Assembly (NCBI GenBank): GCA_933207985.1
Contig: OW240914.1
Coordinates: forward strand, 135,311,563-135,375,562
DNA from: Pelobates cultripes
Lineage: Eukaryota; Chordata; Amphibia; Anura; Pelobatidae
Length of the DNA stretch: 64,000 nucleotides
Reading direction: 5' to 3'
Below, one piece after another: positions 12,680 through 24,049 of this stretch. The stretch's first letter is position 1. Each line of letters opens with the position of its first letter. A program made the translations under genes and the position numbers. The notes beneath the pieces are model-generated. The model was not told where the DNA came from and ran no database searches. It saw nothing but the letters and a program-made list of their open reading frames with translations.

Positions 12680-12904
12680 ATGATATGTGTGTAAGGAATG
12701 CATTGTGTGAATCTGTTTGTATGTGTAAGGGCTGCAAGGTGTGTTTCTGTGTATGTACGGGATGCATTGAGTGTGTGTAAGGGGTGCATTGTGTGTTTCT
12801 GTGTGTGTAAGGGGATGCATTGTGTGTAACGTTTGCATTGCTTGTGTGTGTGTGTAATGCATTGTGTGTTTTTCTGTGTGCAAGGGGTGCATTGTGTGTG
12901 ATGA
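12680..12904 (+). repeat. GT-rich minisatellite
   Basis: Imperfect units of about 35 bp built on 'tgtgtaaggg(g)tgcattgtgtg'. On the reverse strand they create ORFs rich in Thr-His, which are artefacts. Confidence 0.9.
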
Positions 12905-13800
12905 ATGTCAATCTCTGCCCCTCCAATTTCCTTCTTCCCCTCCCCCTCCAATTTCTTTCTTCCCCTCCCCCTCCAATTTCTTTCTTTATCCCCCTCTCCC
13001 AATCTTTCTTTATCCCCCCTCCCAATTTCCTTCCCCTCTCCCAATTTCCTTCCCCTCCCAATTTCCTTCTCCCCCTCCCAATTTATTTCTTTATCCCCCC
13101 TCCCAATCTCTCCTTTTCCCCCCTCCCAATCTCTCCTTATCCCCCTACCATCTCTCCTTATCCCCTACCACCTCCTCCCCCTACCACCCTCCTTATCCCC
13201 TACTCAATCTCTCCTTTCCCTACCACCCTCCTTATCCCCCTTCCACCTCTCCCTTTTCCCCTACCACCTCTTTTCCCCTACTACCTTCTCTTTTCCCCTA
13301 CCACCCTCTCTATCCCCTTTCCACCTCCTTTTCCCTACCACCTCTCCTTTTCCCCTACCAATTCTCCTTTTTCCCCTACCAATCTCCTTTTCCCTACCAC
13401 CTCTCTCTTTCCCCCTACCACCTCCTTTCTTTCCCTACCACCTCCTCTTATCCCCCATATCTCCCTTATTCATCTCTTATCCCCATATCTCCTTATTCCC
13501 CCATATCTCCTATCCCCATATCCCTTATTTCCCCCATCTCTTATCCCTCTCTCCTATCCCCCTCTCTATCCCCAATCTCTCCTTATCATCTTCCTTATCC
13601 CCATCTCTTATTCCCATTCTCCTTATTCCTCCCTGCCTCCTTATCCTCCTCCTTCTCCTATCCCCTCCTGCCTTCTCCTTATCCCTCTCCCGTCTTCCTT
13701 ATCCCCTCCGCTCTCCTTATTCCTCCCCGCCTCTCCTCATTCCCCTCTCCGCCTCTCCTGATTCCCCAATATCTCCTTATTACCCCCTCCTCATATTATT
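12905..13800 (+). repeat. ~0.9-kb polypyrimidine (CCCTT/CCAATTTCCTT) tract
   Basis: The + strand is almost wholly C and T, with short 'aat' or 'acca' interruptions. Subunits shift from 'tcccctccccctccaatttc' to 'ttatcccc(c)taccacc' to 'tccttattcccc'. All three forward frames stay open for 312-361 codons only because pyrimidine-only codons never form stops, so none is called as a gene. It would give a very long CU-rich stretch in the PIWI pre-mRNA. Such tracts can form triplex DNA (general knowledge). Confidence 0.9.
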
Positions 13801-13907
13801 AAAATGCCTATTTACTCAGCATAACCACAATCCACATTATTCACCCTTATACGTGATTTACCTAAAATGGCCGCTAGGGAATTTCCCTTTGACATCGACT
13901 AACACCC

Positions 13908-14119
13908 TCATTAACAAGATGGCGCTGGAATCTGGGGGAGACCTCCAAGATACCAGTGATATCACACCTGGTAGGAAGGGCACTAAATGAACCACTTAAC
14001 ACCTAACCAATTATTGATGTATTGTTCCATGTTATCTCTGACAATGCATATGATGTAATTTTGCTTTATAAGGGGTATGCCGTCCCCCCAGAATAAACTT
14101 TCCTCAAGTTTTTCATTAA
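13908..14119 (+). mobile_element. Retroviral-type LTR, duplicated block copy 1
   Basis: Contains a TATA-like 'gctttataagggg', then AATAAA ~30 bp downstream, and ends at TTAA where a MITE starts. The layout resembles the U3/R part of a vertebrate retroviral LTR. The 212-bp block is repeated at 14571-14782 with one visible difference (ggggtatgcc against ggggcatgcc). LTR sequence probably begins upstream, around 13800. No gag/pol/env is nearby, so this is a solo or partial LTR. Confidence 0.55.
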
Positions 14120-14573
14120 AGGACCACTATAGTGCCAGGAAAACATACTCGTTTTCCTGGCACTATAGTGCCCTGAGGGTGCCCCCACCCTCAGGGTCCC
14201 CCTCCCGCCCGGCTCTGGAAGGGGAAAGGGGTAAAAACTTACCTTTTTCCAGCGCTGGGCGGAGAGCTCTCCTCCTCCTCTCCGCCTCCGTTACGCCCCG
14301 CCGGCTGAATGTACAGCGGCGGCAAAATGTAGCTGGCGCATTCAACCGTCGCTATAGGAAAACATTTACAATGCTCCTATGAACACTGGCGTGCTCTCAC
14401 TGTGAAAATCACAGTAGCAGAAACGCATAGCGCCTCTCTAGTAACTGTCAATGGGGCAGCCACTAGAAGATAGGGAAAGCCCAACCCATTCACTAGTATA
14501 GCAGTTTCTCTGAAACTGCTATAATTATGAAAAAATGGGTTAACCCTAGAAGGACCTGGACCCGACCACTTCA
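14116..14573 (+). mobile_element. TTAAAGGACCACTATAGTGCC MITE, right end missing
   Basis: Starts at TTAA with the same terminus as the complete copy at 25186-25687 and follows it closely until the internal 'ccacttcattaa', where it stops and the LTR block resumes. The final ~35 bp of the family is absent. It is GC-rich in the middle and non-coding. The TTAA target is typical of piggyBac- and Kolobok-type mobilisation. Confidence 0.8.
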
Positions 14574-14845
14574 TTAACAAGATGGCGCTGGAATCTGGGG
14601 GAGACCTCCAAGATACCAGTGATATCACACCTGGTAGGAAGGGCACTAAATGAACCACTTAACACCTAACCAATTATTGATGTATTGTTCCATGTTATCT
14701 CTGACAATGCATATGATGTAATTTTGCTTTATAAGGGGCATGCCGTCCCCCCAGAATAAACTTTCCTCAAGTTTTTCATTAACCCGAAACCTGTGTCTGG
14801 TGTGAATTACTTCAGGAGCGTGCACGCATCTTTTTAAATTTGGCC
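14571..14845 (+). mobile_element. Retroviral-type LTR, duplicated block copy 2 with 3' part
   Basis: Positions 14571-14782 repeat 13908-14119 at 211/212 identity. Here the sequence continues uninterrupted past the TTAA (14779-14782) into 'cccgaaacctgtgtctggtg', the probable 3' part of the LTR, until about 14845. Confidence 0.55.
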
Positions 14846-14867
14846 GGGGGCTGATGCAGAAGATAAT

Positions 14868-15962
14868 CAATTAATTGATTGATTCCACATCAGGGGCCAG
14901 AGTGTCCAAATGGTAAATCCAATATGCCTCTCTTTGTAGTAGGGTATTTGATCTGTCATCGCCACGAGGCCAAGGCGGGACATTATCTATAGCAATAAAT
15001 CTCAGCATAGGTAAGAGATGTCGCATCGCCAAGATGTGTTTGGCCACCGTTTTTTCTGTATTTTGATTTTGGAAAGCTGTCATTATTCCAAATCGATGCC
15101 CTCTAATTCTTTCCCGAAGTGCAAGGTCCGTCTTCCCGACGTATGATAGCCCACATGGGCATGTAATCATGTATATTACATGATCTGTAGTGACTGATTG
15201 GAATTATTTTGCCAGTATGTGGGTGAACAAAAGTAATACTGGTTAACATATGGCTACAGGTGACGCACCCTGTACACTTGAAACTTCCTTTCTTTTTGGT
15301 ATATGCTTGTTTTTTGTAGCAATGTATGGGATCATTACGGACTAGCACGTCTTGTAGTTTTCTGTTCCTTCTATAACTTATAACTGGATCTTTGTAAAAA
15401 AAAAAAAAAATAGGAGGAAGATTAGAGTCAGCTTGTAGTATATCCCAATGTTTGTGAATGGTGTCATTGATTTGCAGTGTTCCTGTGTGGAACGTCAATG
15501 GTAGATATAAGTGTTCTGTGGTCTTCGCCGTATTTTGCTTAGTTATTTGTTCTTTCGCTTTGTGTTCTGTGTTCAATAATGACGGTGGGGTGTACCCCCT
15601 TTCCAGAAATCTCTTCCGCATAAGTTGTAGTTGTATTTCCATCTGTTCCTTGTCTCTATTGTATCTCAAGACATGTATGAACTGAGATATTGGGAGCAAG
15701 TCCTTCAAGTGTTGCGGATGAAAAATGGAGGATGATAATAGTGTATTTATATCTGTATCTTTGCGATATAATGTGCATCCAAAGCCCTTTGTAGTCTTGT
15801 ATAATGAGACATCCAAAAATGTAATCTTGTCAGTGTCATAAGTGTTAGTTTTATAGGTAATGTAATGAATTGAGCTTTTGAACCATGTCGCTTAGTTCTT
15901 CGTCTGTATTTTTCCAAATAAGAAGAATGTCGTCCACAAAATGAAAACATTTAATATTTTAA
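14868..15962 (-). pseudogene. Penelope-like element: RT C-terminal part plus GIY-YIG endonuclease
   Basis: Reading on the minus strand from 15950: the RT catalytic block FVDDILLIWKN is near 15885-15945. A long frame follows (15816-15103) with KDLLPISQFI...RYNRDKEQM, the PLE block LVRNDPIHCY and the Cys motif KCTGCVTCSH. After a frameshift, the endonuclease frame (15170-14871) reads CPCGLSYVGKT (the GIY-YIG core) and then REAYWIYHLDTLAP. RT plus GIY-YIG is diagnostic of Penelope-like elements. It is 5'-truncated at ~15962, where a MITE half abuts, and has at least two frame breaks. An A-run at 15397-15410 sits at one weak point. Confidence 0.88.
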
Positions 15963-16132
15963 ATCGATTTAATGCTTTCCTATGAGGTCTAATACGCACG
16001 TGGAAAATGCGCATTAGCTCCTGCTCAGCGCCAAGGGACATCATGGTGGAGGCGAGAGGGAAGAGGGAGGCAGATGGAGCTATAGTGCCAGGAATACAGC
16101 TTTGAATTCCTGGCACTTATAGTATCCTTTTA
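15963..16132 (-). mobile_element. Half of a TTAAAGGACCACTATAGTGCC-family MITE
   Basis: Ends with 'cctggcacttatagtatccttttaa', a decayed form of the family terminus, at TTAA 16129-16132. Only one terminus remains; the other side abuts the truncated PLE. Confidence 0.6.
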
Positions 16133-17090
<958 letters not shown>

Positions 17091-17394
17091 TGAGTGATTA
17101 GTGTCCATCAGTAACATCTCCAACTGTGGCACCTTTTTTTTGTCTTTCCTGTATTGTTTTTGTTATTCTTTGACCATTCATTTTTCCTGTTCAGGATTGC
17201 ATGTGTTGTGCTTTTAAAGTTACATTTGTAAGTGTTCATAACCAAGATACATTAAGATTTTCCCATTTTCAACTTATCCAAAAATCTCTTAACAATAAAA
17301 TCAAAACTTTGCAAGTGTTTTAGTTAAATCATTGTGAAATGGTAAACCAGTGTACCTCAAGCCACCTTAAAGTGGGTTTAAAGCAAGGTTGAAT

Positions 17395-17890
17395 GCAGTG
17401 TTATTGCAACCCTTTAATAAACTATTACTTAAAACCGGTGAAAAGTTACCGGACCTCCAGCACTGAGCGAAATTTATGGCGCTGTCTTCCACTCCCCGTC
17501 CTGACGTCACTGCAGCCCTCATTCAATCTAATCACAGGCTTCTTGTAGAGAAGCCTTTGATTGAACCCTTTTCCCAGTTCAAAACACATGCACGCATTTA
17601 GAGCAAAGGAGAGAGGGAGGGAAATCGTCTTTAAACAAACATATTTTTTTATTTAACAGAGGGAGTGCACACAGAGTGCGCTGACAGATGTAAAATATGT
17701 ACAGAATTGACATTAGGCAGCTATTCTACGAAAATCATTATGTTGGGGCTGTAACTTGCCCCTGGCACACATGTGCAATTAATTCTAGATGTGCAGTGTT
17801 TGAATCTGAAGCCCTGCACATACTGACTCCTATGACTAGGACCACTTCAGATCATTGAAGTGGTAATGGTGGTTGGAGAAACACTTTAAA
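17395..17890. repeat. Probable non-autonomous repeat
   Basis: Contains 'ctgacgtcactgcagccc', 'aagcctttgattgaaccc', and near the end 'attgaagtggtaatggtggttgg', a motif shared loosely with the repeats at 3120 and 18475. Ends are not defined. Confidence 0.35.
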
Positions 17891-18439
17891 CATTTTTTTT
17901 GTGTGTGTGTTTGTTTTTTTGTTTTTTTTAAATATATGTGAACATTAATATTTAGATTGCACTTAAATAAAGCTATGTTAATTTAAATGTAGCTAGAAAA
18001 GCGCATGCCCATTTAGTAATGCATCAGGTAATTTGCACTTTGACACTGAAGTTAAAAATAAACAAAATATGTGTGCGTATGGCTTTTTTACTCTCATTGA
18101 AATATGTCTTGATCCAAAAGGAACCACTGGGCAAGACAGCTTAAGTCACATCTACCCTAATAAATTAATGAAGCAATCACTTTCAATTCAATTGCAAGAA
18201 GTAACTTTTAATACATAAAAAAACAGTTTGTATGCACTGATGTGTTTTCCAAAGTGTATGTGAATGGTTGTATCTCTCAGCAGGCTTAGGTAAGGCACTG
18301 TATTTCATAAAGCTTAAAGATTGCATTATAGGAAGTGTTGTTTGCAACCATCAGGGGAGCCAAGCTTCACTTTGTCTATTTTTTACCCTGTTAATGGTAA
18401 GTATACAGGCCAGTATTTGACTTTTCCATTTAATTCCTT

Positions 18440-18840
18440 AGTAAAAGAACACTCTGGGCACTATAACAGTCTCATTGAGGTGGCTATAGTGCCTGGAGCT
18501 GCTTGTGCCTTGCAACGATTAAAAAATGTTACACTGAATAAAGCTCCCCAGCCACCCACAGCCGTGCCCCTTTCTGCTGCTTAAGCGGAAGCTCCAACAT
18601 AGCTCAAATAGTGATGGGTGTTACTGATGGTTTAGAACTTCACTTGAACTCTCTCAGCCTATCATAAGTTCATATGGCCAAGGACCAGTGTAATCTCAGC
18701 CCTATAGTCATACTTTTAGTGTGGACTGGGCTTCGTACAGCTGACTCTTGTTCACCTTTAATTTATTTGAAAATGGTTTAACTCTGAACGGATGAACAGC
18801 ACCAGGAGACTCCAGGCACCACAACCATTTCAATGAAATG
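18440..18840 (+). repeat. Non-autonomous repeat (copy 2), shared with 3100-3442
   Basis: Shares 'cattgaggtggctatagtgcctgg' and 'gaactctctcagcctatca' with the copy at 3100-3442, same orientation. An imperfect inverted end lies at 18800-18840 ('caggcaccacaaccatttcaatg'). Non-coding. Confidence 0.55.
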
Positions 18841-19189
18841 ATGTAGTTATTATGTATAGAGTGTCTCAGTTATTAATCGCCTGGTTTATTTACTCAAACT
18901 CTGGTAAGAAAAGGGAATGTCTAGATTATTTAATGTTATCTGTATTGTAATAAGCCTGTCTGTATCGCAATAAGAAAAAGAAATTGAACAGCACACTTTG
19001 CATACATAATCAGTGAATGTGTGATACACTGTGTCAATAAACAGTGAAGAATAATAAAATAAAACAAATATATATACTATATGAATGGTCTTGAAATGTG
19101 ACTGCAAAGAAAAAAAACACTAACAGGCCTATATAGTTTGTACACAAGGTGTTTGTATGTATATGTGTGTATATATGAAACTCAACAGC

Positions 19190-20090
19190 ATTAGGGACCA
19201 AGGATGATTTCCATTTTCTTGCAATCATTAGCTTTGTCGCTGTCAGAATATGTAGAACTATTGTTAATGTTCTTTTATGTGTTGTATTTAATTTAAAAAC
19301 GTGGTAGCGCTATCTCTGGTTTAGTTCCCAAAGTTATATTACAATAAGATTCTATAAATTTAAATAACTCCCTCCAAAAATGTACTAGTGCTGGTCATCT
19401 CCACCAGATATGAATATAGGTACCGAGCTTGTCCCACATCTCGTATAGGATCTGTCTATGTTGTTATGTTTATTGTTTTAATTATGTAGTCTGATTGGTA
19501 GTCTGATTGGGACCCAGTACCATCTGTTATGCATCTTCTAGTGGATGTCAATTAAATTAAGGGAATTAATATAGTGTAGGTTGTTTGAAGATAACTTTCC
19601 CATTCATGTGGTTGAAACTCTAATCTTGTGACGTTCCCATTTCGCTCTGTTGTTAAAATTTAGTTTCTTTTTCCTATGACTTGTACACATTTTGAGATTT
19701 AGCTCTTATGGTTGGTTGGTCTGACTGATCAGAGTTTCTAGATCTTTAACTGGGTCTGTATTTTTATTGAGATATTTCGATAAACATTTTAATCTGATGT
19801 AATTAAATAGTTCTATCCTTTGAAGACTATATTCTTTTTTTAGATTAGGAAATGGTTTTACATCACTTTCTTCTATTATGTCTTCTATATCGAAGATGCT
19901 TGAGTAATACCAGTTATTCAAGTTGATGATATCTACATTCATCTCCAGGGTTTTCAATAGTACAGAGCTTAATATTTCATTTTGTTCCAGTCATTTAGTA
20001 TATCCGTTATGAGTTTTGTTTCTGGAACTGTTTATTTTAATTCCTTATCTAAACCCAGTGACCAAAATGTTGAAGGGATGGTTTTAACTT
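19190..20090 (-). pseudogene. L1-like LINE ORF2 C-terminal fragment
   Basis: On the minus strand the region shows the L1-type C-terminal block with HIWW/WWR...FWRE-like residues (about 19370-19420), then the conserved end (MIARKWK at 19200-19228). An upstream frame at 19957-19706 has LNNWYYSS...LFNYIRLKCL. These align in order with the ORF2 C-terminus at 47855-49237. It has many stops and is 5'-truncated. It abuts a short LTR at 20102. Confidence 0.65.
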
Positions 20091-20101
20091 TGGCAAGATC
20101 T

Positions 20102-20257
20102 TGTCACGCATTCATCCGCATACGTGGTTAATGGCATTTGCTGTCCTGACAGGAAAAGTTGTGCTTAGCAGCATTACCGTTCTGACTATTCTTGGATACG
20201 TTAAGTCCGGCCATTCTAAGGTCCGGTTATACGTTATCCTTAGTCATATGTGTGACA
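20102..20257 (+). mobile_element. Short LTR with TGTCAC...GTGACA ends, related to 45369-45910
   Basis: Begins TGTCACGCATTCATCC and ends ATGTGTGACA. Its 3' half matches the longer LTR at 45369-45910 ('ggccattctaaggtccggtta' against 'ggccaatctaaggtccggtta', then 'acgtt.cccttagtc'). At 156 bp it is internally deleted. No clear target-site duplication was seen. Confidence 0.6.
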
Positions 20258-20744
20258 CAGTACTGTGTGCTGGATCAACTTGTAATCCTGACGGATCTAA
20301 CTTGATCTGATACCACTTTTCTTTTTCAGAACATGATTTCTGTGAGATCAATGCATGCATTAGTCTGCTAGCCTTTTAGTATTTAAATATATCTGGTTTT
20401 CCATGCCTCCGATTTTAGTATTTAGAGTGATTAACCTCCAGTTTATCTGGGGTTTTCCCCCCAACTATATTCATTTCTGAAATTGGTGTTGAGCAGTTTA
20501 AGCCAACTTTCTGGGCATTTTAAGGGGATAGGTCTAAAAAAAAAAGTGTCTAGGTAAACTGTATGACCTTAATATATTCTCCTCTACCATGAGAATCCAA
20601 GTTTCTTCCATTTAATTAATCCCTTAAGGACACAGCTTCAGCTTCAAAAACTGGACTTACCCTTAAGGACACAAGCAATTTTAATTTTTTTGCTTTTTGT
20701 GATCAACCGCAGTTTGCATTTTTTTTTATTTATTGCACTAATAC
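20258..20744. other. Intronic DNA with TTAA-family debris
   Basis: No gene. 'ttaatcccttaaggacac' at ~20617 and 'cccttaaggacacaagc' at ~20659 are decayed termini of the TTAACCCCTTAAG family. Confidence 0.4.
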
Positions 20745-21400
20745 ATAAAAATTATTTTAGTTGAATATTTACAGTGTGTGTGTATTTAATGAATGCAGTG
20801 TGTCTGTGTGTGTGTGTATGAATGCAGTGTGTGTAACCTTGGTGGGGGGTGGGCATTTTTATTATTTTTTCATTATTATTTTAATACATTTTATTTTTAA
20901 TATTAACATTTATTTTAATTTTATTAAAATATTTTTTTTTTTTGGCTATATTATTCCCTTGTGGCCCAGTGGTGTGTACTGTGCAGCAGGCGGGCTGGCA
21001 GAGAGCTGTAACTTACCTTTCCTGCAGCTCCTGTCAGCTCCCTTCTCCTCCGTGCCGGTCAGTTCCCCCACTTGAAGTCTCGCGGTGTGAGTGCTGCGCA
21101 AAGCCGTGGCAACGCTCTCACGCAGCGGCTCTCACGCAGCGGCTCTCACAAGACTTACAGTGGAGCTGACCGGCACGGAGGAGAAGGGAGCTGACAGGAA
21201 CTGGAGGAAAGGTAAGTTACAGCTCACTGCCAGCCCCCAACACGACCACTAGGCTTGTAATGAGCTCGGCCGTCCTAGTCTGTATTATGGCAATGTAAGT
21301 TACCATAATACAGACATTGACTTGAGTAAAAGACGAGTGGGGGTTTTTCAGCACAAAAAATGTGCCGAAAAACTCGTCTTATACTCGAGTATATACGGTA
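20745..21400. mobile_element. TIR element, 5'-truncated, CGAGTATATACGG|TA end
   Basis: Right end at 21400 reads CTTATACTCGAGTATATACGG followed by TA, matching the right end of the element at 56859-58577. The core has a GT-rich stretch, 'gggtgggcatttttatt', and a long imperfect hairpin (about 20995-21070 against 21160-21235, 'cagctccc.tctcctccgtgccggtcag'). The left terminus is missing. No transposase. Confidence 0.7.
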
Positions 21401-21780
21401 ATCATAAACCCTTACCACAATCCTAACCCATAACGTAATCCCATGTGTAACCCTTATTATAACCTTAATTCTAATCTCAATCCTACTTTAGGCAATAGTG
21501 TTAAAATGATTCACCCTGCTGGTGTCAGCAGAGGAATTCCCTCGCTATATTCAGCAAGGAATGCTTGTGCTGACCCTAATCCTAATCTGAACCATAATCT
21601 GAATCCTAATCTGAAACATAATCCTAATACTACAATTAATTTTAAACTTTATTTTAAACATAAACTTAATAAACCTGATAAATCTAATACTTATTCTAAA
21701 CCGAATAATAATCCTTAATTTAATCTTAATCCTAAAGGTTTACCTCTGCTATAATCAGTACTGATATTAGTAAAGGGATT
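21401..21780. repeat. Degenerate TAATCC/CCTAAT repeat block
   Basis: Repeated 'cctaatc', 'ctaatcctaat' and 'cataatc' hexamer-like units around a non-repetitive 'ggtgtcagcagaggaattccctcgc' segment. It is the inverted counterpart of the GGATTA block at 7535-7625. The units resemble but are not the TTAGGG telomere repeat. Confidence 0.6.
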
Positions 21781-21959
21781 TTATACTAAAACACAGTGGT
21801 ACTTGCTGCCATCTACTGGCTATTTTCAGTATTGCAGTCACCTGTTTCTTACATTGAAGACATTATGCCCCAGTGCCATTGCATTGGGCATAGAGGTTCA
21901 GACCCTGGGGCTCTCCCAAGCACCAGATCACTTGATAGAATGATCGCTCAGCTGCAGTG

Positions 21960-22600
21960 TTTTTTGTGGATTTAAAGGGCTTCATGTAGTGCTAACTCCC
22001 AGCACTGTATGCAGGTTATCAAAAAGTCTGGGGCCACTAAAAATGGCCCCAGCTGACAGAGGGAAGCCCTTCTATTGATACCTGGGTTTTCTAGTGTGAG
22101 CAAGGATTCAACCCTGCTCACACTGCATTGCTGTCTATGGGGATTTAAATCCCCATTTAAACAGCTGCATGCCGATTTCACTTTGAGGTCTGCATGCAGC
22201 TCCGCTGTCAGTCTGGGGACATTAAAAAAGACCCCAGCTGACAGAGGGGAGCCCCAGGTTTCTAATAATACCAGGGTTTTCCTGGTGTGAGCAGGGATTT
22301 AACCATGCTTACACCACAATCTAGATATAGGTATTTAAATGCCTATTTAAGATGATACATGCCACACTGACTTCCAGCACTGCATGTAGCTCATCAGAAA
22401 GGCTAGGGTCACTAAAAATGTCCCCAGATGATAGAGGGGAGCCCCAGGTTTCCATTGATACCTTGAACTCCCTTGTGTGAGCAGGGATTTAACCCTGATC
22501 ACACCAAATCGTTATAGTGGGAATTTAAACCCCAATTTAAATGGTTGTTTGCAGCACTCAAATGATACCTGGGGCTCATAGTTACCAGCAAGGTAAAAGA
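21960..22600 (+). repeat. Tandem ~165-185-bp repeats, about three units
   Basis: Each unit carries '(c)ccagctgacagaggg.agcccc', 'gatacc.gg.tt', 'gtgtgagcagggatttaaccctg' and 'atttaaat.ccc.atttaaa'. Units start near 22035, 22230 and 22425. The related sequence at 6830-7150 is inverted. Non-coding, satellite-like. Confidence 0.7.
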
Positions 22601-22645
22601 CCCTGCTGGAAATACTGCTTGGCAGAAATTTTCCATCATGCGGTC

Positions 22646-23008
22646 TTAAAGGACCACTACAGGCACCCAGACCACTTCAGTGAAGTGCTGTGGGTGCCAG
22701 GTCCATCTAGGGTTAACCCAGCCTGCTGTAAACATAGCAGTTTCAGAGAAACTGCTATGTTTACATAAGTGTTAATCCAGCCTCTAGTGGCTGTCTCATT
22801 GACAGCCGCTAGAGGCGCTTCAGCGCTTCTCACTGCTGAGAAGATGCTGACGTCCGTAGGAAAGCATTGAGAAATGCTTTCCTATGGACTGATTGAATGC
22901 ATGCGTGGCTCTTGCCGGGCATGCGCATTCAGTGCTGACACCCTCAGAGAATGGGACCCTGAAGGTGGGGGGGGACCCAAAGACCCTATAGTGCCAGGAA
23001 AACAAGTT
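22646..23008 (-). mobile_element. TTAAAGGACCACT MITE, one end truncated
   Basis: Left TTAA at 22646-22649 followed by AGGACCACTACAGGCACCCAG. The body matches other copies in reverse ('agaaatgctttcctatggac', 'ctatagtgccaggaaaac'), but the far terminus is lost near 23008. Confidence 0.7.
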
Positions 23009-23192
23009 TTGTGAGGTGAGAGAGACAGATCAGTTCGTGATAGTTTGTTGCCAGTGTCAAAGTGTTGCTAGAAGTTCCAAAACCTGTGAAAAAGTAAAAC
23101 AAAAAAACAAAACAACCCATTTTAACCCCTTCTCTGCCAATTCCTGTTACAGCAGTGCATTTGTGCTGTCTGTATTTTTTATTTTTTTGCCC

Positions 23193-23778
23193 TTAAAGGG
23201 ACCATAACAACTACAGCTTATTGAATTTGTTCTGGTGAGTAGAATCATTACCGTCAGACTTTTTGCTGTAATCACTGTCTTTTCTGAGAAAATGCAGTGT
23301 TAACATTACAGCCTAGTGATAATTTTACTGGCCACTCCTCTTATAGCTGTTAGAGATCCTTCCTGGGTCATGGTTGCCTAAAATGCATCCAAACATTCAG
23401 TATCTCCTCCCTCTACATGCAGACACTGAACTTTCCTCATAGAGATTCATTGATTCAATTCATCTCTATGAGGAGATGCTGATTGGCCAGGGCTGTGTTT
23501 GAATCATGCTGGCTCTGCCCCGATCTGCCTCTTTGTCAGTCTCAGCCAATCCTATGGGGAAGCACTGTGATTGGATCAGGCTACCAGTTCTGCTGATGTC
23601 AGCAGACAGCTTGTTTTTCTGAGGCAACCGCACGCAGAGTTACAGCTTCAGGCTTGAATACAGTAAGAATTTGCTATATTTGTGGATGAATGAGGGGCCC
23701 AGGGGTCTAGATGGTGGTGTTAACACTATAGGGTCAGGAATGCATGTGTGTGTTCCTGACCCTTTAGTGATCCTTTAA
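23193..23778. mobile_element. TTAA-flanked MITE (AGGGACCATAACAAC family)
   Basis: TTAA duplications at 23193-23196 and 23775-23778. Termini are AGGGACCATAACA and, on the other strand, AGGATCACTAAAGGGTCAGG. 586 bp, GC-balanced, non-coding. It is distinct from the GGACCACTATAG family but has the same target. Confidence 0.75.
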
Positions 23779-23860
23779 GGTTTTAATAAGCTGTTTTAGT
23801 GTGTTTAAGACTTTTTAATTTTTTAATTTTTATTTTTAATTTTTTTTTTTTTTTAATAAG

Positions 23861-23950
23861 TATCAAATTTTAGTCAGTCGGTTTCCTTCCACCAAATCTC
23901 CATTAGATTCTTTTTGCAGGAGTTAGTTTAGCGATTGCCACTAAAGGACG
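23861..23950 (+). repeat. Direct repeat left of the piggyBac gene
   Basis: About 85 bp including 'agattctttttgcaggagtt' and 'tttag.gattgc'. It recurs in the same orientation at 28580-28665, to the right of the transposase. Possibly a subterminal repeat of the original element. Confidence 0.6.
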
Positions 23951-24049
23951 TTTTAGTCTATTTAACAAAAAAAAAAAAACCTTAACATTTATTTTTTATT
24001 TTTTTTGTGTTTGTTAGCAATTTGTGTTTGTTAGCAAATTGTTAGTTTT

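Noticed and set aside
12454..13061. Minus-strand ORFs with Thr-His and Gly-Glu-rich repeats
   Set aside because: Translations of the GT minisatellite and purine tract; no start context or domain.
12820..13990. Three overlapping forward ORFs of 312-361 codons rich in Pro, Ser, Leu and Phe
   Set aside because: They arise only because a pyrimidine-only strand cannot encode stop codons. All three frames are open equally, and the protein has no domain.
14820..14850. Retroviral primer-binding site after the LTR ('ttggccgggggctga')
   Set aside because: Only a loose resemblance to tRNA-complementary sequence, and no gag/pol follows; the PLE starts immediately.
21401..21720. Interstitial telomere repeat (CCTAAT-like units)
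   Set aside because: Units are CCTAATC/TAATCC and highly degenerate, not runs of CCCTAA. The same block occurs within an interspersed repeat at 7535-7625.
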